A stretch of 43,750 nt of DNA from an uncultured Prochlorococcus sp. (GTDB taxonomy: Bacteria > Cyanobacteriota > Cyanobacteriia > PCC-6307 > Cyanobiaceae): assembly GCA_902550485.1 (NCBI GenBank), contig CACCZQ010000006.1:1-43750 (forward strand). The letters are read 5' to 3'. Below the pieces are notes generated by a model. That model did not search any database. It saw nothing but the letters and a program-made list of their open reading frames with translations, and was not told the origin of the DNA. A program made the translations under genes and the position numbers. Shown here piece by piece: positions 17,967 through 28,780 of this stretch (positions are counted from its first letter, which is position 1; every line of letters starts with the position of its first letter).

Positions 17967-19268
17967 ATGAGTAAGGGTTTTTATAAAAATCGAAGATTGA
18001 AGTCGTTTATATTTCTTAGTGCTTGTTTTTTAGTAGCTTTTATTCCTCATGCTAACAATATCGAAAATTTCTTTTACATAATATTGACTCTTTCTTTTGT
18101 GATTGTTTTTTACGGTTTAATAGTTATTTCTAGAAATTTTAAAAGGAACAACGTTTTAAATACTGTAACCAGAAGAATTAGCAATAAAGAGTTACCTGTG
18201 CTTGATATTTTAGTCGCAGCTAGAGATGAAGAGAATGTCATAGCAAGATTAGTTGAAAGATTATTTAGTTTAGAGTATCCAACAAATAAATTAAATATTT
18301 ACATAATCGATGATGGTAGTTCTGATAGGACGCCTTTAATTTTAGATCGATTATCTAGACAATATGACAAGCTAAAAGTCATAAGTCGTTCTCCAAATGC
18401 AGGAGGAGGAAAGTCGGGAGCTTTGAATTATGCCTTGAAATTTACCCATGGTGAATGGTTATTAGTTTTGGATGCTGATGCTGAATTAAAACAAGATTCT
18501 TTGATAAGGTTATTTAGTTTTGTAGAAGAGGGTGATTGGTCTGCAGTTCAACTAAGAAAATCAGTAACAAATGTAAGTAAGAATTTTTTAACTTCCTGTC
18601 AGTCAATGGAGATGGCTATGGATGCAATCTTTCAATATGGAAGATTATCAGTTGCTGGAGTTTCCGAATTAAGGGGCAATGGCCAATTAATTAAGAAAGA
18701 AACATTATTAGCATGTGGTTCTTTTAATGAAGATACAGTTACAGATGATCTTGATTTGAGTTTAAGATTATTATTATCAAAATCTAGAATTGGAATCTTA
18801 TGGGATCCTCCAGTCATGGAGGAGGCAGTTGAGAATTTAAATGCTTTATTAGCGCAAAGGCAAAGATGGGCAGAGGGGGGGTTGCAAAGATTCTTCGATT
18901 ATGGAGATCAATTAATTACTAATAAAATTGATTATTTGCAGAAATTTGATTTAACTTACTTTTTCATCTTGCAATATGCATTACCAATCATTTCTATTTT
19001 TGATTTAGTTTTCAGTATTGCATTATTAGATTCACCAATTTACTGGCCTATTTCATTTACAGCTTTTATGTTATCTGGAATTGCTTTTTGGTACGGTTCT
19101 TCTTGTAAAAGTGAAGTACCTGTATTGCAAAAAAGCAATTTTTGGATGGTATTTGTATCGGTTTTTTATTTATCACATTGGTTTTTAGTAATCCCTTGGG
19201 TAACTATAAAGATGTCTATTTTTCCCAAAAAGATACTCTGGCGAAAGACTCTTCATACTGGAGTTTAG
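17967..19268 (+). CDS. Membrane glycosyltransferase, family 2
   Basis: A processive-type GT2 enzyme of 433 residues. Two N-terminal membrane spans (about 12-50) precede a cytoplasmic GT-A domain with DILVAARDEENVIARLVERL, VYIIDDGSSDRT-like IIDDGSSDRT, the metal-binding DADAEL, the acceptor region VTDDLDLSLRL, and QRQRWAEGG, the Q/RxxRW motif of polysaccharide synthases. Two or three C-terminal spans follow (ILQYALPIISIFDLVFSIALL and after). The product is unknown; a glycolipid or wall/envelope glycan is plausible. It ends 1 bp before the dnaX stop on the opposite strand. Confidence 0.9.
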   Translation: MSKGFYKNRRLKSFIFLSACFLVAFIPHANNIENFFYIILTLSFVIVFYGLIVISRNFKRNNVLNTVTRRISNKELPVLDILVAARDEENVIARLVERLFSLEYPTNKLNIYIIDDGSSDRTPLILDRLSRQYDKLKVISRSPNAGGGKSGALNYALKFTHGEWLLVLDADAELKQDSLIRLFSFVEEGDWSAVQLRKSVTNVSKNFLTSCQSMEMAMDAIFQYGRLSVAGVSELRGNGQLIKKETLLACGSFNEDTVTDDLDLSLRLLLSKSRIGILWDPPVMEEAVENLNALLAQRQRWAEGGLQRFFDYGDQLITNKIDYLQKFDLTYFFILQYALPIISIFDLVFSIALLDSPIYWPISFTAFMLSGIAFWYGSSCKSEVPVLQKSNFWMVFVSVFYLSHWFLVIPWVTIKMSIFPKKILWRKTLHTGV

Positions 19269-19269
19269 T

Positions 19270-21027
19270 CTATTCATCAAGGTCTATAATTTCTCCATTA
19301 AAAAAATTTGCTAAGTTTTTTGAACTGTCATCAAAAGTTTCCTCTTTAGATATCTTTGTTGAAGAATTAGTTTTTGCTTCTATTTTTTTTATTGGTCGAA
19401 AATTATTTGCTTCATTTTGGGTTTTTTCTGGAGTGTTTGTTGGGTTACTTTTATTTAATTGTTTGGTTGAAAAATTAAGTATAATCCCATCTCCAAATAT
19501 CTTTTTTACAGTATTTTCAATTATAACTTTTCTGCTTTTTATCATACTTTCCCAGTTTGGAGATAATGCAATTGTGATTTTCTCCGAATCAAAACTTTCA
19601 AGTTCGGCTTGTTGTGAAAGTAACATTCTTGTAGATGGTAACTCTACTTTAGAAAGAATTAATTCCCATTTATCTTTTAAATTTGATCGAGGATTATTTT
19701 GGTTATTTTCAGAAATATTTTCAATACTTTCTTTTTCTAGAACTTGAAATTTTTCTAATTTTTCGTCTTTTTTTTCGATCAATTCCTTATGAGTTATCTC
19801 TTCTTGGATACTTGGTTTTGGAATCTCATGTGAAATATTTTCTCTATTAATTGGAATGTTTTTTCTACTTTCACGCTTCTCCTCAGTCGTATAATTTTTA
19901 CTTTTTTGTTTATTTTCAAAACTATTTATCTCTTGACTATCCAGAAGACCAGTTAAGTGTATTTCAAACCAAAGCCTTGGATTATCACTTGATTTGATTT
20001 GATATTCAATATTTCTCAGATTATTATGCCAATTTATTATTTTAGATTTATTTATTGTTTTTGAGATTTTATCTAGCTGATCTCGAAATTCATCAGAGGT
20101 ATAATAAAGATCTGAATATTTGTTATTAGTAGTGTGTAATAGTAGATCTCTTGTTATATTCAATAATCCGATAATTATTTGAAGAGGTTCGTTTCCGGCA
20201 TCATATAGTTTGTTACAAGTGTCAATTAATGACTCTGGATTATTCTCAACCAATGATTTAATCAGATTTGTTAATTCACTTTCTGATACTTCCCCTAGAA
20301 GGTTTTGGATATTATTAATTGTTATCCCTTCTGGTAAAAGATTCAATTGTTCAAGGAGGCTTTGTGCATCTCTCATGCCTCCATTAGACCTTTTTGCAAT
20401 CATTTTTAACGCCTGAACTTCGTACTTAATGGATTCTTTTTCGGCGATTTCTGATAAATGTTGAAAAATATCACTAGGGCTTATTCTTCTAAAATCAAAC
20501 TTTTGGCATCTACTTTTTATTGTATTTAATACTCTCTCAGGATTTGTTGTCGCAAGTATAAATACAACTCTTGAGGGCGGTTCTTCAATAGTTTTTAGTA
20601 AAGCATTTGAAGCTGCCGTTGAAAGCATATGACATTCATCAATTACATAGACTTTCCATCTCGCTTGAGTAGGTGCAAATCTCGCTCTTTCTATAATTTC
20701 TCTTATATTTTCTACTCCTGTATTTGATGCTGCATCAATCTCGATAATATCTAGAGCGCTCCCATCTGTAATTTGTCTACATAAGTCACATTTACAACAA
20801 GGAGTTATCGTAGGTTGGTCGAATGCCTGGCAATTTAGAGATTTTGCAAATATTCTTGCACTTGATGTTTTTCCAGTGCCTCTTGGACCATTAAAAAGAT
20901 ATGCAGGAGCAATTTTTTTTGTTAATAGAGCTTGTTTGAGTGTAATAGATATAAATTTTTGCCCAACCAGTTCGTCTAAGTTGTTTGGTCTATATTTTTG
21001 ATGAAAAGGCTTATGTATATTTGGCAT
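19270..21027 (-). CDS. dnaX: DNA polymerase III subunits gamma and tau
   Basis: Clamp-loader ATPase. The N-terminus KYRPNNLDELVGQ is a family hallmark. Walker A is GPRGTGKTS (residues 47-55), the zinc-binding cysteines are in the CCKCDLC region, Walker B and sensor are in VYVIDECHMLSTAASNALLKTIEEPP, and the SRC motif is in IKSRCQKFDF. The C-terminal third is lysine/glutamate/asparagine-rich and poorly conserved, as expected for a tau-like tail. It has 585 residues with no intein. It heads or belongs to the dnaX-clpX-clpP-tig minus-strand run. Confidence 0.96.
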   Translation of the reverse strand: MPNIHKPFHQKYRPNNLDELVGQKFISITLKQALLTKKIAPAYLFNGPRGTGKTSSARIFAKSLNCQAFDQPTITPCCKCDLCRQITDGSALDIIEIDAASNTGVENIREIIERARFAPTQARWKVYVIDECHMLSTAASNALLKTIEEPPSRVVFILATTNPERVLNTIKSRCQKFDFRRISPSDIFQHLSEIAEKESIKYEVQALKMIAKRSNGGMRDAQSLLEQLNLLPEGITINNIQNLLGEVSESELTNLIKSLVENNPESLIDTCNKLYDAGNEPLQIIIGLLNITRDLLLHTTNNKYSDLYYTSDEFRDQLDKISKTINKSKIINWHNNLRNIEYQIKSSDNPRLWFEIHLTGLLDSQEINSFENKQKSKNYTTEEKRESRKNIPINRENISHEIPKPSIQEEITHKELIEKKDEKLEKFQVLEKESIENISENNQNNPRSNLKDKWELILSKVELPSTRMLLSQQAELESFDSEKITIALSPNWESMIKSRKVIIENTVKKIFGDGIILNFSTKQLNKSNPTNTPEKTQNEANNFRPIKKIEAKTNSSTKISKEETFDDSSKNLANFFNGEIIDLDE

Positions 21028-21084
21028 TTATTTTTCATTAATTAGAAAAATTAGGGATTCAATAAAAAAAATTAAACTCTAATT

Positions 21085-22452
21085 TTATGCAGATTCTTTA
21101 ATGATTCTTTTTGATCCTGAAGGTAGTTTAACAATTTTTGATGAGAACAAATTATCTACCATTTTTTTCGTAATTGTAAATTCTTTTACATTTTCTTCAG
21201 AAGGCAAAGTGTACATTATGTCTAGCATTAGCTCTTCAATTATTGATCTTAATGCTCTTGCACCTGTTTTTCTTTTGTATGCTTCATTTGCTATCGCTTC
21301 AACAGAATCTGGCTCAAATGATAATTCAACATTATCCATACTTAGCAAAGTTTTGAATTGCTTTACTAATGCATCTCTTGGTTGAGTCAAAATAGATTCT
21401 AAAGTTTCTTTAGTAAGACGATCTAATACAGCACAAACTGGAATTCTTCCAATAAATTCAGGAATTAGGCCATATTTCACTAAGTCATCTAATTCTAAAT
21501 TTTTCAGGGAATCTCTTGGGTCTACTATTTTTTTTGTATCAACTTTGTTTTGATCTGAATTGGTGGTAAAACCTATAGAGTGTTTACCCATACGCTTTTG
21601 AACGATATCCTCTAAACCTATAAAAGCTCCCCCACAAATAAATAGTATTTGACTCGTATCAATTTGGATACAGTCATGATAAGGATGTTTTCTTCCGCCT
21701 TGTGGTGGCACATTAGCAATTGTTCCTTCAAGCATTTTTAATAAAGCTTGCTGTACTCCTTCACCAGAGACATCTCTAGTAATTGAGGGATTCTCGCTTT
21801 TTCTTGCAATTTTATCTATTTCATCAATATAAATAATTCCTTTTTGAGCCAGTTCTACATTCATTTCTGATTTCTGTAAAAGTCTTAAAAGTATGTTTTC
21901 AACATCCTCCCCAACATATCCAGCTTCTGTCAAAGTCGTTGCATCAGCTACTGCAAAAGGAACATCTAAAAACTCTGCTAAAGTTTGCGCCAATAATGTT
22001 TTTCCACTTCCAGTAGGGCCGATGAGTAAAATATTTGATTTTTGTAATTTAGTTGCTTGTGAATCTGTTGCATTGTTATTTTTACTATCTTCTTTAACTT
22101 TCCAAGCTAATCGCTTGTAGTGATTGTATACGGCTACTGATAATATTTTTTTTGCAGATTCTTGTCCAACAACTTGATTATCTAGAAAACTTTTTATTTC
22201 TAATGGCTTAGGAATTGAGGTTAATTCTAAAGGAACAGATTTTTTTGGATTATCAGTTGGTAATTTCTTTTTTACTTGCGGAGAGTTGTTTGTGTTGGGT
22301 TGATTATCAAGTAGTTCTTCATCGAGAATTTCATTACAAAGATCTATGCACTCATCACAGATATAAACCCCAGGCCCAGCTATAAGCTTTCTTACTTGGT
22401 CTTGTGATTTACCGCAAAATGAACATTTAAGATGGGCGTCGAATTTAGCCAT
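21085..22452 (-). CDS. clpX: ATP-dependent Clp protease ATP-binding subunit ClpX
   Basis: AAA+ unfoldase that feeds tagged proteins into ClpP. The N-terminal zinc-binding domain has C10, C13, C32 and C35 ([21 protein letters not shown]). Walker A is GPTGSGKT (145-152), Walker B is [13 protein letters not shown], and the pore loop AGYVGEDVE and the IGF-type ClpP-binding loop (HSIGFTTN) are present. At 455 residues it is slightly longer than E. coli ClpX because of a linker after the zinc domain. It lies about 105 bp downstream of clpP on the same strand, the classic clpP-clpX arrangement. Confidence 0.97.
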   Translation of the reverse strand: MAKFDAHLKCSFCGKSQDQVRKLIAGPGVYICDECIDLCNEILDEELLDNQPNTNNSPQVKKKLPTDNPKKSVPLELTSIPKPLEIKSFLDNQVVGQESAKKILSVAVYNHYKRLAWKVKEDSKNNNATDSQATKLQKSNILLIGPTGSGKTLLAQTLAEFLDVPFAVADATTLTEAGYVGEDVENILLRLLQKSEMNVELAQKGIIYIDEIDKIARKSENPSITRDVSGEGVQQALLKMLEGTIANVPPQGGRKHPYHDCIQIDTSQILFICGGAFIGLEDIVQKRMGKHSIGFTTNSDQNKVDTKKIVDPRDSLKNLELDDLVKYGLIPEFIGRIPVCAVLDRLTKETLESILTQPRDALVKQFKTLLSMDNVELSFEPDSVEAIANEAYKRKTGARALRSIIEELMLDIMYTLPSEENVKEFTITKKMVDNLFSSKIVKLPSGSKRIIKESA

Positions 22453-22557
22453 CGATAATAAGTTTTTAAAGTGAAAGGTGTTAAATATCCCCTATTCACT
22501 AGGATTGCTTATAAATATCGATTCGTCATCTTATTCTTAAAAAATCAGAACCCCTTG

Positions 22558-23202
22558 TCACTTTTTGATAACTTTATCAATTAATCCATATTCGACTGCT
22601 TCTGAGGGAGATAAAAAGTAATCTCTTTCTGTATCTTCATTAATTTTTTCTAAAGGTTGACCAGTATGTTCTGCTAAGAGCGAATTTAATGTTTTCTTGA
22701 GAAAAAGTATTTCTTTAGCTTGTATTTCAATCTCTACTGCTTGACCTTGTGCACCTCCCAGAGGTTGATGAATCATAATCCTAGAATTAGGTAAAGCCAA
22801 TCTTTTCCCCTTTGCTCCTCCAGAAAGTAGAAATGCCCCCATACTTGCCGCTACTCCAAAGCATATTGTCACTACATCAGGGGATATTTGTTGCATAGTA
22901 TCGTAAATTGCCATTCCTGCAGTTACTGAGCCTCCAGGAGAATTGATATATATTTGTATGTCTTTTTCGGGATCTTCTGCTTCAAGAAATAATAATTGTG
23001 CAACAAGTGAATCAGATACTTGATCATTAATTCCAGTACCTAAAAAAATTATTCTCTCCCTCAATAGTCTTGAATAAATATCAAAAGCTCTTTCTCCTCT
23101 ACCTGATTGTTCAATAACAGTTGGAACAGCAGCAATGGTTTTATTGTTACTTTCGTAAGAACTTATTGAGCTTTGGATTAAATGTTTTTTTTCTGAGTTC
23201 AC
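22558..23202 (-). CDS. clpP: ATP-dependent Clp protease proteolytic subunit
   Basis: Serine peptidase forming the barrel with ClpX. The catalytic triad is complete: S120 in [12 protein letters not shown]145 in [11 protein letters not shown] and D194 in TERDYFLSP. This therefore is an active ClpP paralogue and not one of the inactive ClpR subunits of cyanobacteria. It has 214 residues. The start is GTG at 23202, and the first 30 residues are a weakly conserved extension. It sits between tig and clpX, as in many bacteria. Confidence 0.95.
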   Translation of the reverse strand: MNSEKKHLIQSSISSYESNNKTIAAVPTVIEQSGRGERAFDIYSRLLRERIIFLGTGINDQVSDSLVAQLLFLEAEDPEKDIQIYINSPGGSVTAGMAIYDTMQQISPDVVTICFGVAASMGAFLLSGGAKGKRLALPNSRIMIHQPLGGAQGQAVEIEIQAKEILFLKKTLNSLLAEHTGQPLEKINEDTERDYFLSPSEAVEYGLIDKVIKK

Positions 23203-23282
23203 AAATTAGTTTTCGTCTTATAAATAATTTAAGAGGTTTTTGTTTAATTAGTAGGAAATTTCATAAATTATTTTTTTTCTTT

Positions 23283-24662
23283 TTAATTTGTAGTTTTTGT
23301 AGTTTTTGTAGTTTTTGAGGTTTTTGTAGCTTTAGAAGTTTTTGTAGTTTTTTCTTTTACTTCAGAATTTTCTTCAAGCCAAATGATTAATTTTTCTTTG
23401 AGTAAATCGTTAGATATTACTTCTGTTAATTTTTTAATATCTATTTGTTTTGAAGATTGAGAGATTGCATCTTCATAATCTTTCATTTTTGAATCAATTT
23501 CATCTTGCTCAACTTTTATGTTTTCTGTTTCAGCTAATGCTTTTAAAGCTAAATTTCTTTGAACATTTTTTTCAGCTTGAGGCCTTGTGGACTCTGCTAA
23601 TGACTTAACTAATTCCGGAGTGAAAGTAGATTTAACATCAAGACCTTGTTGAGCGAATCTTTGAGCGGTTTGTTCAATATTATTCCTTACTTCTATATCA
23701 ATCATAGATTTTGGAATTTCAGCAACCAATTCGTTTGTTAAGGCATCTAATAAAGCTTCAATTTTGATATCTTTTTGTGTTTTTTCAAAATTGTCTTTAA
23801 GTTGCTTTTCAATATCTTTCTTTAACTCTTTTAATGATTCTTTGTTGCCAGACTGTTTTGCAAAATCGTCATTAAGTTCAGGCAATTCTTTTTCCTTAAG
23901 ATCCTTAAGATTTACTTCAAAAATTGCTTCTTTGCCTCTTGAATCCTCATGAGAATAATCATCAGGAAATTTAAGGTTAAGTGTTTTAGTATCACCAATT
24001 TTCATCTTTACGATTCCCTCAACGAAACCAGGAATCATTTTGTTCTTTTCTAACTCAAGATCCATTGATTCACTTGTTCCACCATCAATCTCTTTACCAG
24101 AATCTTTATATTTTCCTTTAAAACTAACTACAGCAATATCTCCTAATTTTGCTGCTCTATTGGTAACTGGAATAATGTTTGCAAACTGATTTCTAGATTT
24201 TTCTAGCGCTTCATCTATTGACTTAGGATCAAACTTTGTCTTTGAAATTTCAACACTTAGTCCTTTGGATTTTTTAAGTTTTAATTCTGGGGCAACATCA
24301 GTTTGAAGAGTAACCTTAAGTGATTTTTCAGGACTAAACTTTGCCAGTAAAGATTCAAATCCATCTACCAATTCTGGCTCACTTAGTGGCTCTATAGATT
24401 TTATTTTTAACGCTTCTTGCCATGATTTATCAATAATTTTTTCCAGAGCAGAAGCATGTAATTGTGTGATGCCAATTCTTTGGATTAATACTTGTTTAGG
24501 AATCTTACCAATTCTAAATCCCGGAATTTTAGCCGAACGACTGATAGAACTGATTGTTTCATTTACACACGTTTTGCATGTCTCAGATGGTATTTCTAAT
24601 TCGAATGAAATTCTACTTTGAGGCAGAGGAGTTGTTTTGACTATTAGTGCATCTTTAGCCAT
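23283..24662 (-). CDS. tig: Trigger factor, ribosome-associated chaperone
   Basis: Folding chaperone bound at the ribosome exit tunnel. The N-terminal ribosome-binding signature is PGFRIGKIPKQVL (GFRxGxxP), the FKBP-type PPIase domain covers about residues 165-250 (RAAKLGDIAVVSFKGKYKDSGKEIDGG, FPDDYSHEDSRGKEAIFEVNLKDLKEKELPELND), and a helical C-terminal arm follows. It has 459 residues. The last ~20 are a low-complexity tail made almost only of K, T, S and A, encoded by a tandem 9-bp-like repeat. It is upstream of clpP and clpX on the same strand. Confidence 0.96.
   Translation of the reverse strand: MAKDALIVKTTPLPQSRISFELEIPSETCKTCVNETISSISRSAKIPGFRIGKIPKQVLIQRIGITQLHASALEKIIDKSWQEALKIKSIEPLSEPELVDGFESLLAKFSPEKSLKVTLQTDVAPELKLKKSKGLSVEISKTKFDPKSIDEALEKSRNQFANIIPVTNRAAKLGDIAVVSFKGKYKDSGKEIDGGTSESMDLELEKNKMIPGFVEGIVKMKIGDTKTLNLKFPDDYSHEDSRGKEAIFEVNLKDLKEKELPELNDDFAKQSGNKESLKELKKDIEKQLKDNFEKTQKDIKIEALLDALTNELVAEIPKSMIDIEVRNNIEQTAQRFAQQGLDVKSTFTPELVKSLAESTRPQAEKNVQRNLALKALAETENIKVEQDEIDSKMKDYEDAISQSSKQIDIKKLTEVISNDLLKEKLIIWLEENSEVKEKTTKTSKATKTSKTTKTTKTTN
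23288..23350 (-). repeat. Short tandem repeat encoding the trigger factor tail
   Basis: On the plus strand the unit ttttgtagt recurs about seven times with small changes, and most copies keep the 9-bp period. It encodes Lys-Thr-Thr or Lys-Thr-Ser units at the C-terminus of trigger factor. Such repeats usually vary in copy number between strains. Confidence 0.75.
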
Positions 24663-24786
24663 GTTTTTCTAAGTTATTACTATGAACCGAATCTTAATTA
24701 TTTCACATTATGTGATTTCCTTGAAAGTTAATTTTTTGATAAAGTAAAAAAAATAGTCAATCTATTTATAAAAATCATTTGAAAGT
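24663..24786. promoter_or_regulatory. Divergent tig/asd promoter region
   Basis: A 124-bp gap between tig (minus) and asd (plus). It is very AT-rich and must contain promoters for both transcription units. No regulator-binding motif is recognised. Confidence 0.35.
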
Positions 24787-25818
24787 GTGAGACAATCTCC
24801 GTATTTGCCTAATAGGCCATTAAAAGTTGCTGTTTTAGGTTCTTCAGGTGCTGTGGGATCTGAATTGCTAAAAATTCTTGAACAACGTGATTTCCCAATT
24901 TCAGAATTGGTCTTGCTTTCATCAGAGCGGTCAGAAGGGAAAAAAATTATTTGGAAAGATGAAGAATTAGTTACAAAAAAAACAACTAAGGAAGAATTTA
25001 AGAATCTTGATTTAGTTTTGGCTTCAGCTGGCGGAAGTATTTCAAAAAAGTGGTTATCTACCATTATTGATCAAAATGCTTTACTGATAGATAATTCAAG
25101 TGCTTTCAGATTAGATAAGAACGTTCCTCTTATAGTCCCTGAAGTTAATGCTAGTGACGTACTTAATCATGATGGGGTAATAGCGAATCCAAACTGCACT
25201 ACCATTTTGTTGACATTAGTTTTAGCTCCATTAAACAAACTTTCGACTATTCAAAGAGTTATTGTCTCAACATATCAATCTGTCAGTGGTGCAGGCCAAC
25301 TGGCGATGGAGGAACTAAAACTTTTAACTGAGCAATATCTTCAAGGAAATCCTCAAAAAAGTGAAGTTTTGCCATACTCCCTTGCTTTTAATTTGTTTTT
25401 ACATAATTCCCCTATGCTTTCAAATAATTACTGCGAAGAAGAGATGAAAATGGTTAATGAGACAAGGAAAATATTGAATATTGCTGATTTAAAGCTCTCT
25501 GCTTCATGTGTTCGAGTCCCAGTTCTGAGAGCACATTCTGAATCGATCAATATTGAATTTGCCGATGTAGTTGAGCCTAAAGATGCCCTTGAAGAATTAA
25601 AAAAATCTCCTGGAATTGAAATTATTGAGGATTACAAAAATAATAGATTTCCTATGCCAAATGACGTTATGGGAAGGGATAATGTTGCTGTTGGCAGGCT
25701 AAGAACTGATATAAGTCATCCTCATGGATTAGAATTATGGTTATGTGGAGATCAAATAAGAAAAGGAGCAGCTCTGAATGCTGTTCAAATAGCTGAGTTA
25801 TTAATTCCAAAAAAATGA
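24787..25818 (+). CDS. asd: Aspartate-semialdehyde dehydrogenase
   Basis: Reduces aspartyl phosphate to aspartate semialdehyde, the branch point to lysine/diaminopimelate, threonine and methionine. The NADP-binding motif is [13 protein letters not shown], the catalytic cysteine is C137 in ANPNCTT, and [12 protein letters not shown] and [17 protein letters not shown] are conserved. It has 343 residues. The start is GTG at 24787. Its stop overlaps the dapA start (ATGA at 25815-25818), indicating translational coupling with the next pathway step. lysC, the preceding step, is in this window at 32726. Confidence 0.96.
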   Translation: MRQSPYLPNRPLKVAVLGSSGAVGSELLKILEQRDFPISELVLLSSERSEGKKIIWKDEELVTKKTTKEEFKNLDLVLASAGGSISKKWLSTIIDQNALLIDNSSAFRLDKNVPLIVPEVNASDVLNHDGVIANPNCTTILLTLVLAPLNKLSTIQRVIVSTYQSVSGAGQLAMEELKLLTEQYLQGNPQKSEVLPYSLAFNLFLHNSPMLSNNYCEEEMKMVNETRKILNIADLKLSASCVRVPVLRAHSESINIEFADVVEPKDALEELKKSPGIEIIEDYKNNRFPMPNDVMGRDNVAVGRLRTDISHPHGLELWLCGDQIRKGAALNAVQIAELLIPKK

Positions 25819-26717
25819 TTACAGACAAAACTGAGTGTAATAATCCACTATTTGGAAGAATATTGACTGCAATGGTTACTCCATTCACTGAGAATGGAGA
25901 TGTAGATTATGAACTAGCTATAAAACTTTCAAATTATCTTTTTGAGAACGGTTCCGATGGAATTGTGTTGTGCGGTACTACTGGAGAATCTCCGACTCTT
26001 TCATGGGCGGAACAGCATGATTTATTTATTGCGGTAAAAGGATCTTTGGATGCAAGCTGTAAAGTAATAGTTGGCACTGGTAGCAATTGTACAAGCGAAG
26101 CTGTGGAAGCTACAAAAAAAGCTTACGACTCTGGTGCCGACGGTGCTTTGGTCGTTGTTCCTTATTACAACAAGCCGCCTCAAGAAGGTCTTTATAAACA
26201 TTTCAGTTCTATTGCTAAATCTGCAATGGATTTGCCTCTTATGCTCTACAACATTCCTGGCAGGACTGGATGCAATTTATTACCTGATACTGTGAAGAAA
26301 CTTATGGATTTCTCAAATATTCTCAGTATTAAAGCTGCAAGCGGTAGAATAGAAGAAGTAACAGAACTAAGAGCTATTTGTGGCTCCGAACTCTCTGTAT
26401 ATAGTGGCGACGATTCATTGTTGCTTCCAATGTTATCTGTAGGTGCTGTAGGAGTAGTAAGTGTTGCAAGTCATTTAGTTGGATTGCAATTGAAAGAGAT
26501 GATTTATTCTTTTCAAAGTGGAAATGTTTCCAATGCTCTTGCTATTCATGAAAAACTTCAGCCTCTTTTTAAAGCACTCTTTATGACTACTAATCCAATC
26601 CCAATTAAAGCTGCTTTGGAGCTATCGGGATGGGATGTAGGTAATCCTAGAAGTCCTTTGTCACCTTTAAATAATGACATGAAAAAGCAATTATCTTTTA
26701 TCCTGAATTCTCTATAA
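25815..26717 (+). CDS. dapA: 4-hydroxy-tetrahydrodipicolinate synthase
   Basis: Condenses pyruvate with aspartate semialdehyde, committing carbon to lysine and peptidoglycan diaminopimelate. The TIM-barrel motifs are GTTGESPTL (54-62), Y145 in YNIPGRTG, and the Schiff-base lysine K173 in SIKAASG. At 300 residues it is full length. It overlaps asd by 4 bp and is followed, 80 bp later, by the RNase J gene in the same direction. Confidence 0.97.
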   Translation: MITDKTECNNPLFGRILTAMVTPFTENGDVDYELAIKLSNYLFENGSDGIVLCGTTGESPTLSWAEQHDLFIAVKGSLDASCKVIVGTGSNCTSEAVEATKKAYDSGADGALVVVPYYNKPPQEGLYKHFSSIAKSAMDLPLMLYNIPGRTGCNLLPDTVKKLMDFSNILSIKAASGRIEEVTELRAICGSELSVYSGDDSLLLPMLSVGAVGVVSVASHLVGLQLKEMIYSFQSGNVSNALAIHEKLQPLFKALFMTTNPIPIKAALELSGWDVGNPRSPLSPLNNDMKKQLSFILNSL

Positions 26718-26797
26718 TAGGGATTATATTTAACTTGCTAATTAAATTTAAATAAACCTTATTTGATTACAAGCAGGCCTTCATAAATTTCAAAATT

Positions 26798-28780
26798 ATG
26801 CAATCAAGTACAAATTCAACTGTAAATAGATCTACTCATGATTCATCTAGATCTAAAAGTAATACTCCAGCTCTACGAGTAATACCTCTTGGAGGATTAC
26901 ATGAAATAGGAAAAAACACTTGCGTTTTTGAATATGGTGATGAATTAATGCTTGTTGATGCTGGCCTAGCTTTCCCATCTGATGGTATGCATGGCGTAAA
27001 CGTTGTTATGCCTGATACAACTTTTTTAAAAGAAAATCAAAGAAGAATAAAAGGAATGATTGTCACTCACGGGCATGAAGATCACATTGGAGGTATTTCT
27101 CATCATCTAAAGCATTTTAATATTCCCATTATTTATGGCCCAAGACTGGCAATGTCAATGCTTAGAGGAAAAATGGAGGAAGCAGGGGTATCTGATAGAA
27201 CAACTATACAAACAGTAAATCCAAGAGATGTTGTAAAAGTAGGACAACATTTTTCTGTTGAATTTATTCGAAATACCCATTCTATTTGCGATAGCTTTTC
27301 TTTAGCAGTTACAACACCTGTTGGTACAGTTATTTTCACAGGAGATTTTAAGTTTGATCATATGCCGGTAGATGGAGAGCAATTTGATATTGAAAGAATG
27401 GTGCACTATGGAGAGAAAGGCGTTTTATGCATGTTCAGTGATTCGACTAATGCCGAAGTCCCAGGTTTTTGTCCTTCTGAGAAGACTATCTATCCCTCAT
27501 TAGAAAAACATATTGCAGAAGCAAAAGAACGAGTTATTCTTACCACTTTTGCAAGTTCTGTTCATAGGGTGACAATGATCTTAGAATTGGCAATGAAACA
27601 TGGAAGAAAGGTCGGTTTGTTAGGTAGATCGATGATAAATGTTATTGCCAAGGCAAGAGATATTGGTTATATGAAATGCCCTGATGATTTGTTTGTGCCT
27701 ATCAAGCAAATTAGAGATTTACCAGATAGAGAGACCTTATTATTAATGACTGGAAGTCAAGGAGAACCCCTGGCAGCGTTAAGTAGAATATCTCGTGGTG
27801 AACATCAGCATGTTCGTCTTAAGACTACTGATACTGTAATATTTTCAGCAAGCCCAATTCCTGGTAATACTATTTCTGTTGTTAATACAATAGATAGATT
27901 AATGAAACTCGGAGCCAAGGTTGTTTATGGAAAGGGTGAGAATATTCATGTTTCTGGTCATGGTTTTCAAGAAGATCAAAAGTTAATGTTGGCACTGGCA
28001 AAACCTAAGTTTTTTGTTCCTGTTCATGGAGAACATAGAATGCTTGTTTGTCATGGCAAAAGTGCACAAACTATGGGGGTTCCAAAGGACAATATTTTAA
28101 TTATTGAAAATGGAGATGTAGTTGAGTTAACACCTAATTCTATTCAAAAGGGTGATCCTGTAAAAGCTGGTGTTGAATTGCTCGATAACTCACGAAATGG
28201 AATAGTAGATGCTCGAGTATTAAAGGAAAGGCAGCAATTAGCAGGGGATGGTGTAGTAACTGTTTTAGCTCCTATTAGTACAGATGGGAAGATGGTTGCT
28301 CCTCCAAGAGTTAATTTAAGGGGAGTTGTTACTACTGCAGAGCCAAGAAAAATGTCTATGTGGACAGAACGAGAAATAAGCTGGGTCTTAGAAAATAGAT
28401 GGAAACAATTATCTAGACAAACTGGGCCGAATAATTTTGAAGTAGATTGGATTGGTGTACAAAGAGAAATTGAAAATGGTTTATCGAGAAGAATGAGAAG
28501 AGAATTACAAGTTGAACCACTTATTTTGTGTTTAGTTCAACCTGCTCCAAGTGGAACTCGTGCTTATATTCCAAAGATTAACGAAGAGCAAAATTTCTCC
28601 AATAGAAATAGAAATAATAATTTCCATAAGAAATCAAATAATAATCATCCTAATAGTTCAAATAATCCACAAAATACCCAAAAAAGTCCAAAAGTTTCAC
28701 AGAATCTATCAGCTGAGACTGCTACAGAAGATTCATTTGAAGGTAGGACAAGAAGAAGAAGATCTGCTGTAACATCTTAA
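26798..28780 (+). CDS. rnj: Ribonuclease J
   Basis: Metallo-beta-lactamase/beta-CASP ribonuclease with endo- and 5'-exonuclease activity in mRNA decay and rRNA maturation. The metal-binding motif is HGHEDH (91-96), with HSICDSF, FTGDFKFD, SDSTNAEVPGF, the ASSVHR and SGH motifs (HVSGHG) and PVHGEHRML downstream. It has 660 residues, longer than Bacillus RNase J1 (~555). The extra part is a C-terminal disordered tail very rich in Asn, Ser and Lys, ending in RTRRRRSAVTS, probably an RNA or partner contact region. It is convergent with tilS, overlapping it by 4 bp. Confidence 0.94.
   Translation: MQSSTNSTVNRSTHDSSRSKSNTPALRVIPLGGLHEIGKNTCVFEYGDELMLVDAGLAFPSDGMHGVNVVMPDTTFLKENQRRIKGMIVTHGHEDHIGGISHHLKHFNIPIIYGPRLAMSMLRGKMEEAGVSDRTTIQTVNPRDVVKVGQHFSVEFIRNTHSICDSFSLAVTTPVGTVIFTGDFKFDHMPVDGEQFDIERMVHYGEKGVLCMFSDSTNAEVPGFCPSEKTIYPSLEKHIAEAKERVILTTFASSVHRVTMILELAMKHGRKVGLLGRSMINVIAKARDIGYMKCPDDLFVPIKQIRDLPDRETLLLMTGSQGEPLAALSRISRGEHQHVRLKTTDTVIFSASPIPGNTISVVNTIDRLMKLGAKVVYGKGENIHVSGHGFQEDQKLMLALAKPKFFVPVHGEHRMLVCHGKSAQTMGVPKDNILIIENGDVVELTPNSIQKGDPVKAGVELLDNSRNGIVDARVLKERQQLAGDGVVTVLAPISTDGKMVAPPRVNLRGVVTTAEPRKMSMWTEREISWVLENRWKQLSRQTGPNNFEVDWIGVQREIENGLSRRMRRELQVEPLILCLVQPAPSGTRAYIPKINEEQNFSNRNRNNNFHKKSNNNHPNSSNNPQNTQKSPKVSQNLSAETATEDSFEGRTRRRRSAVTS

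Noticed and set aside
19142-19747. A 201-codon plus-strand frame opposite dnaX
   Set aside because: It overlaps the end of the glycosyltransferase and the antisense of dnaX. Its hydrophobic composition is what antisense of a Lys/Glu/Asn-rich region gives.
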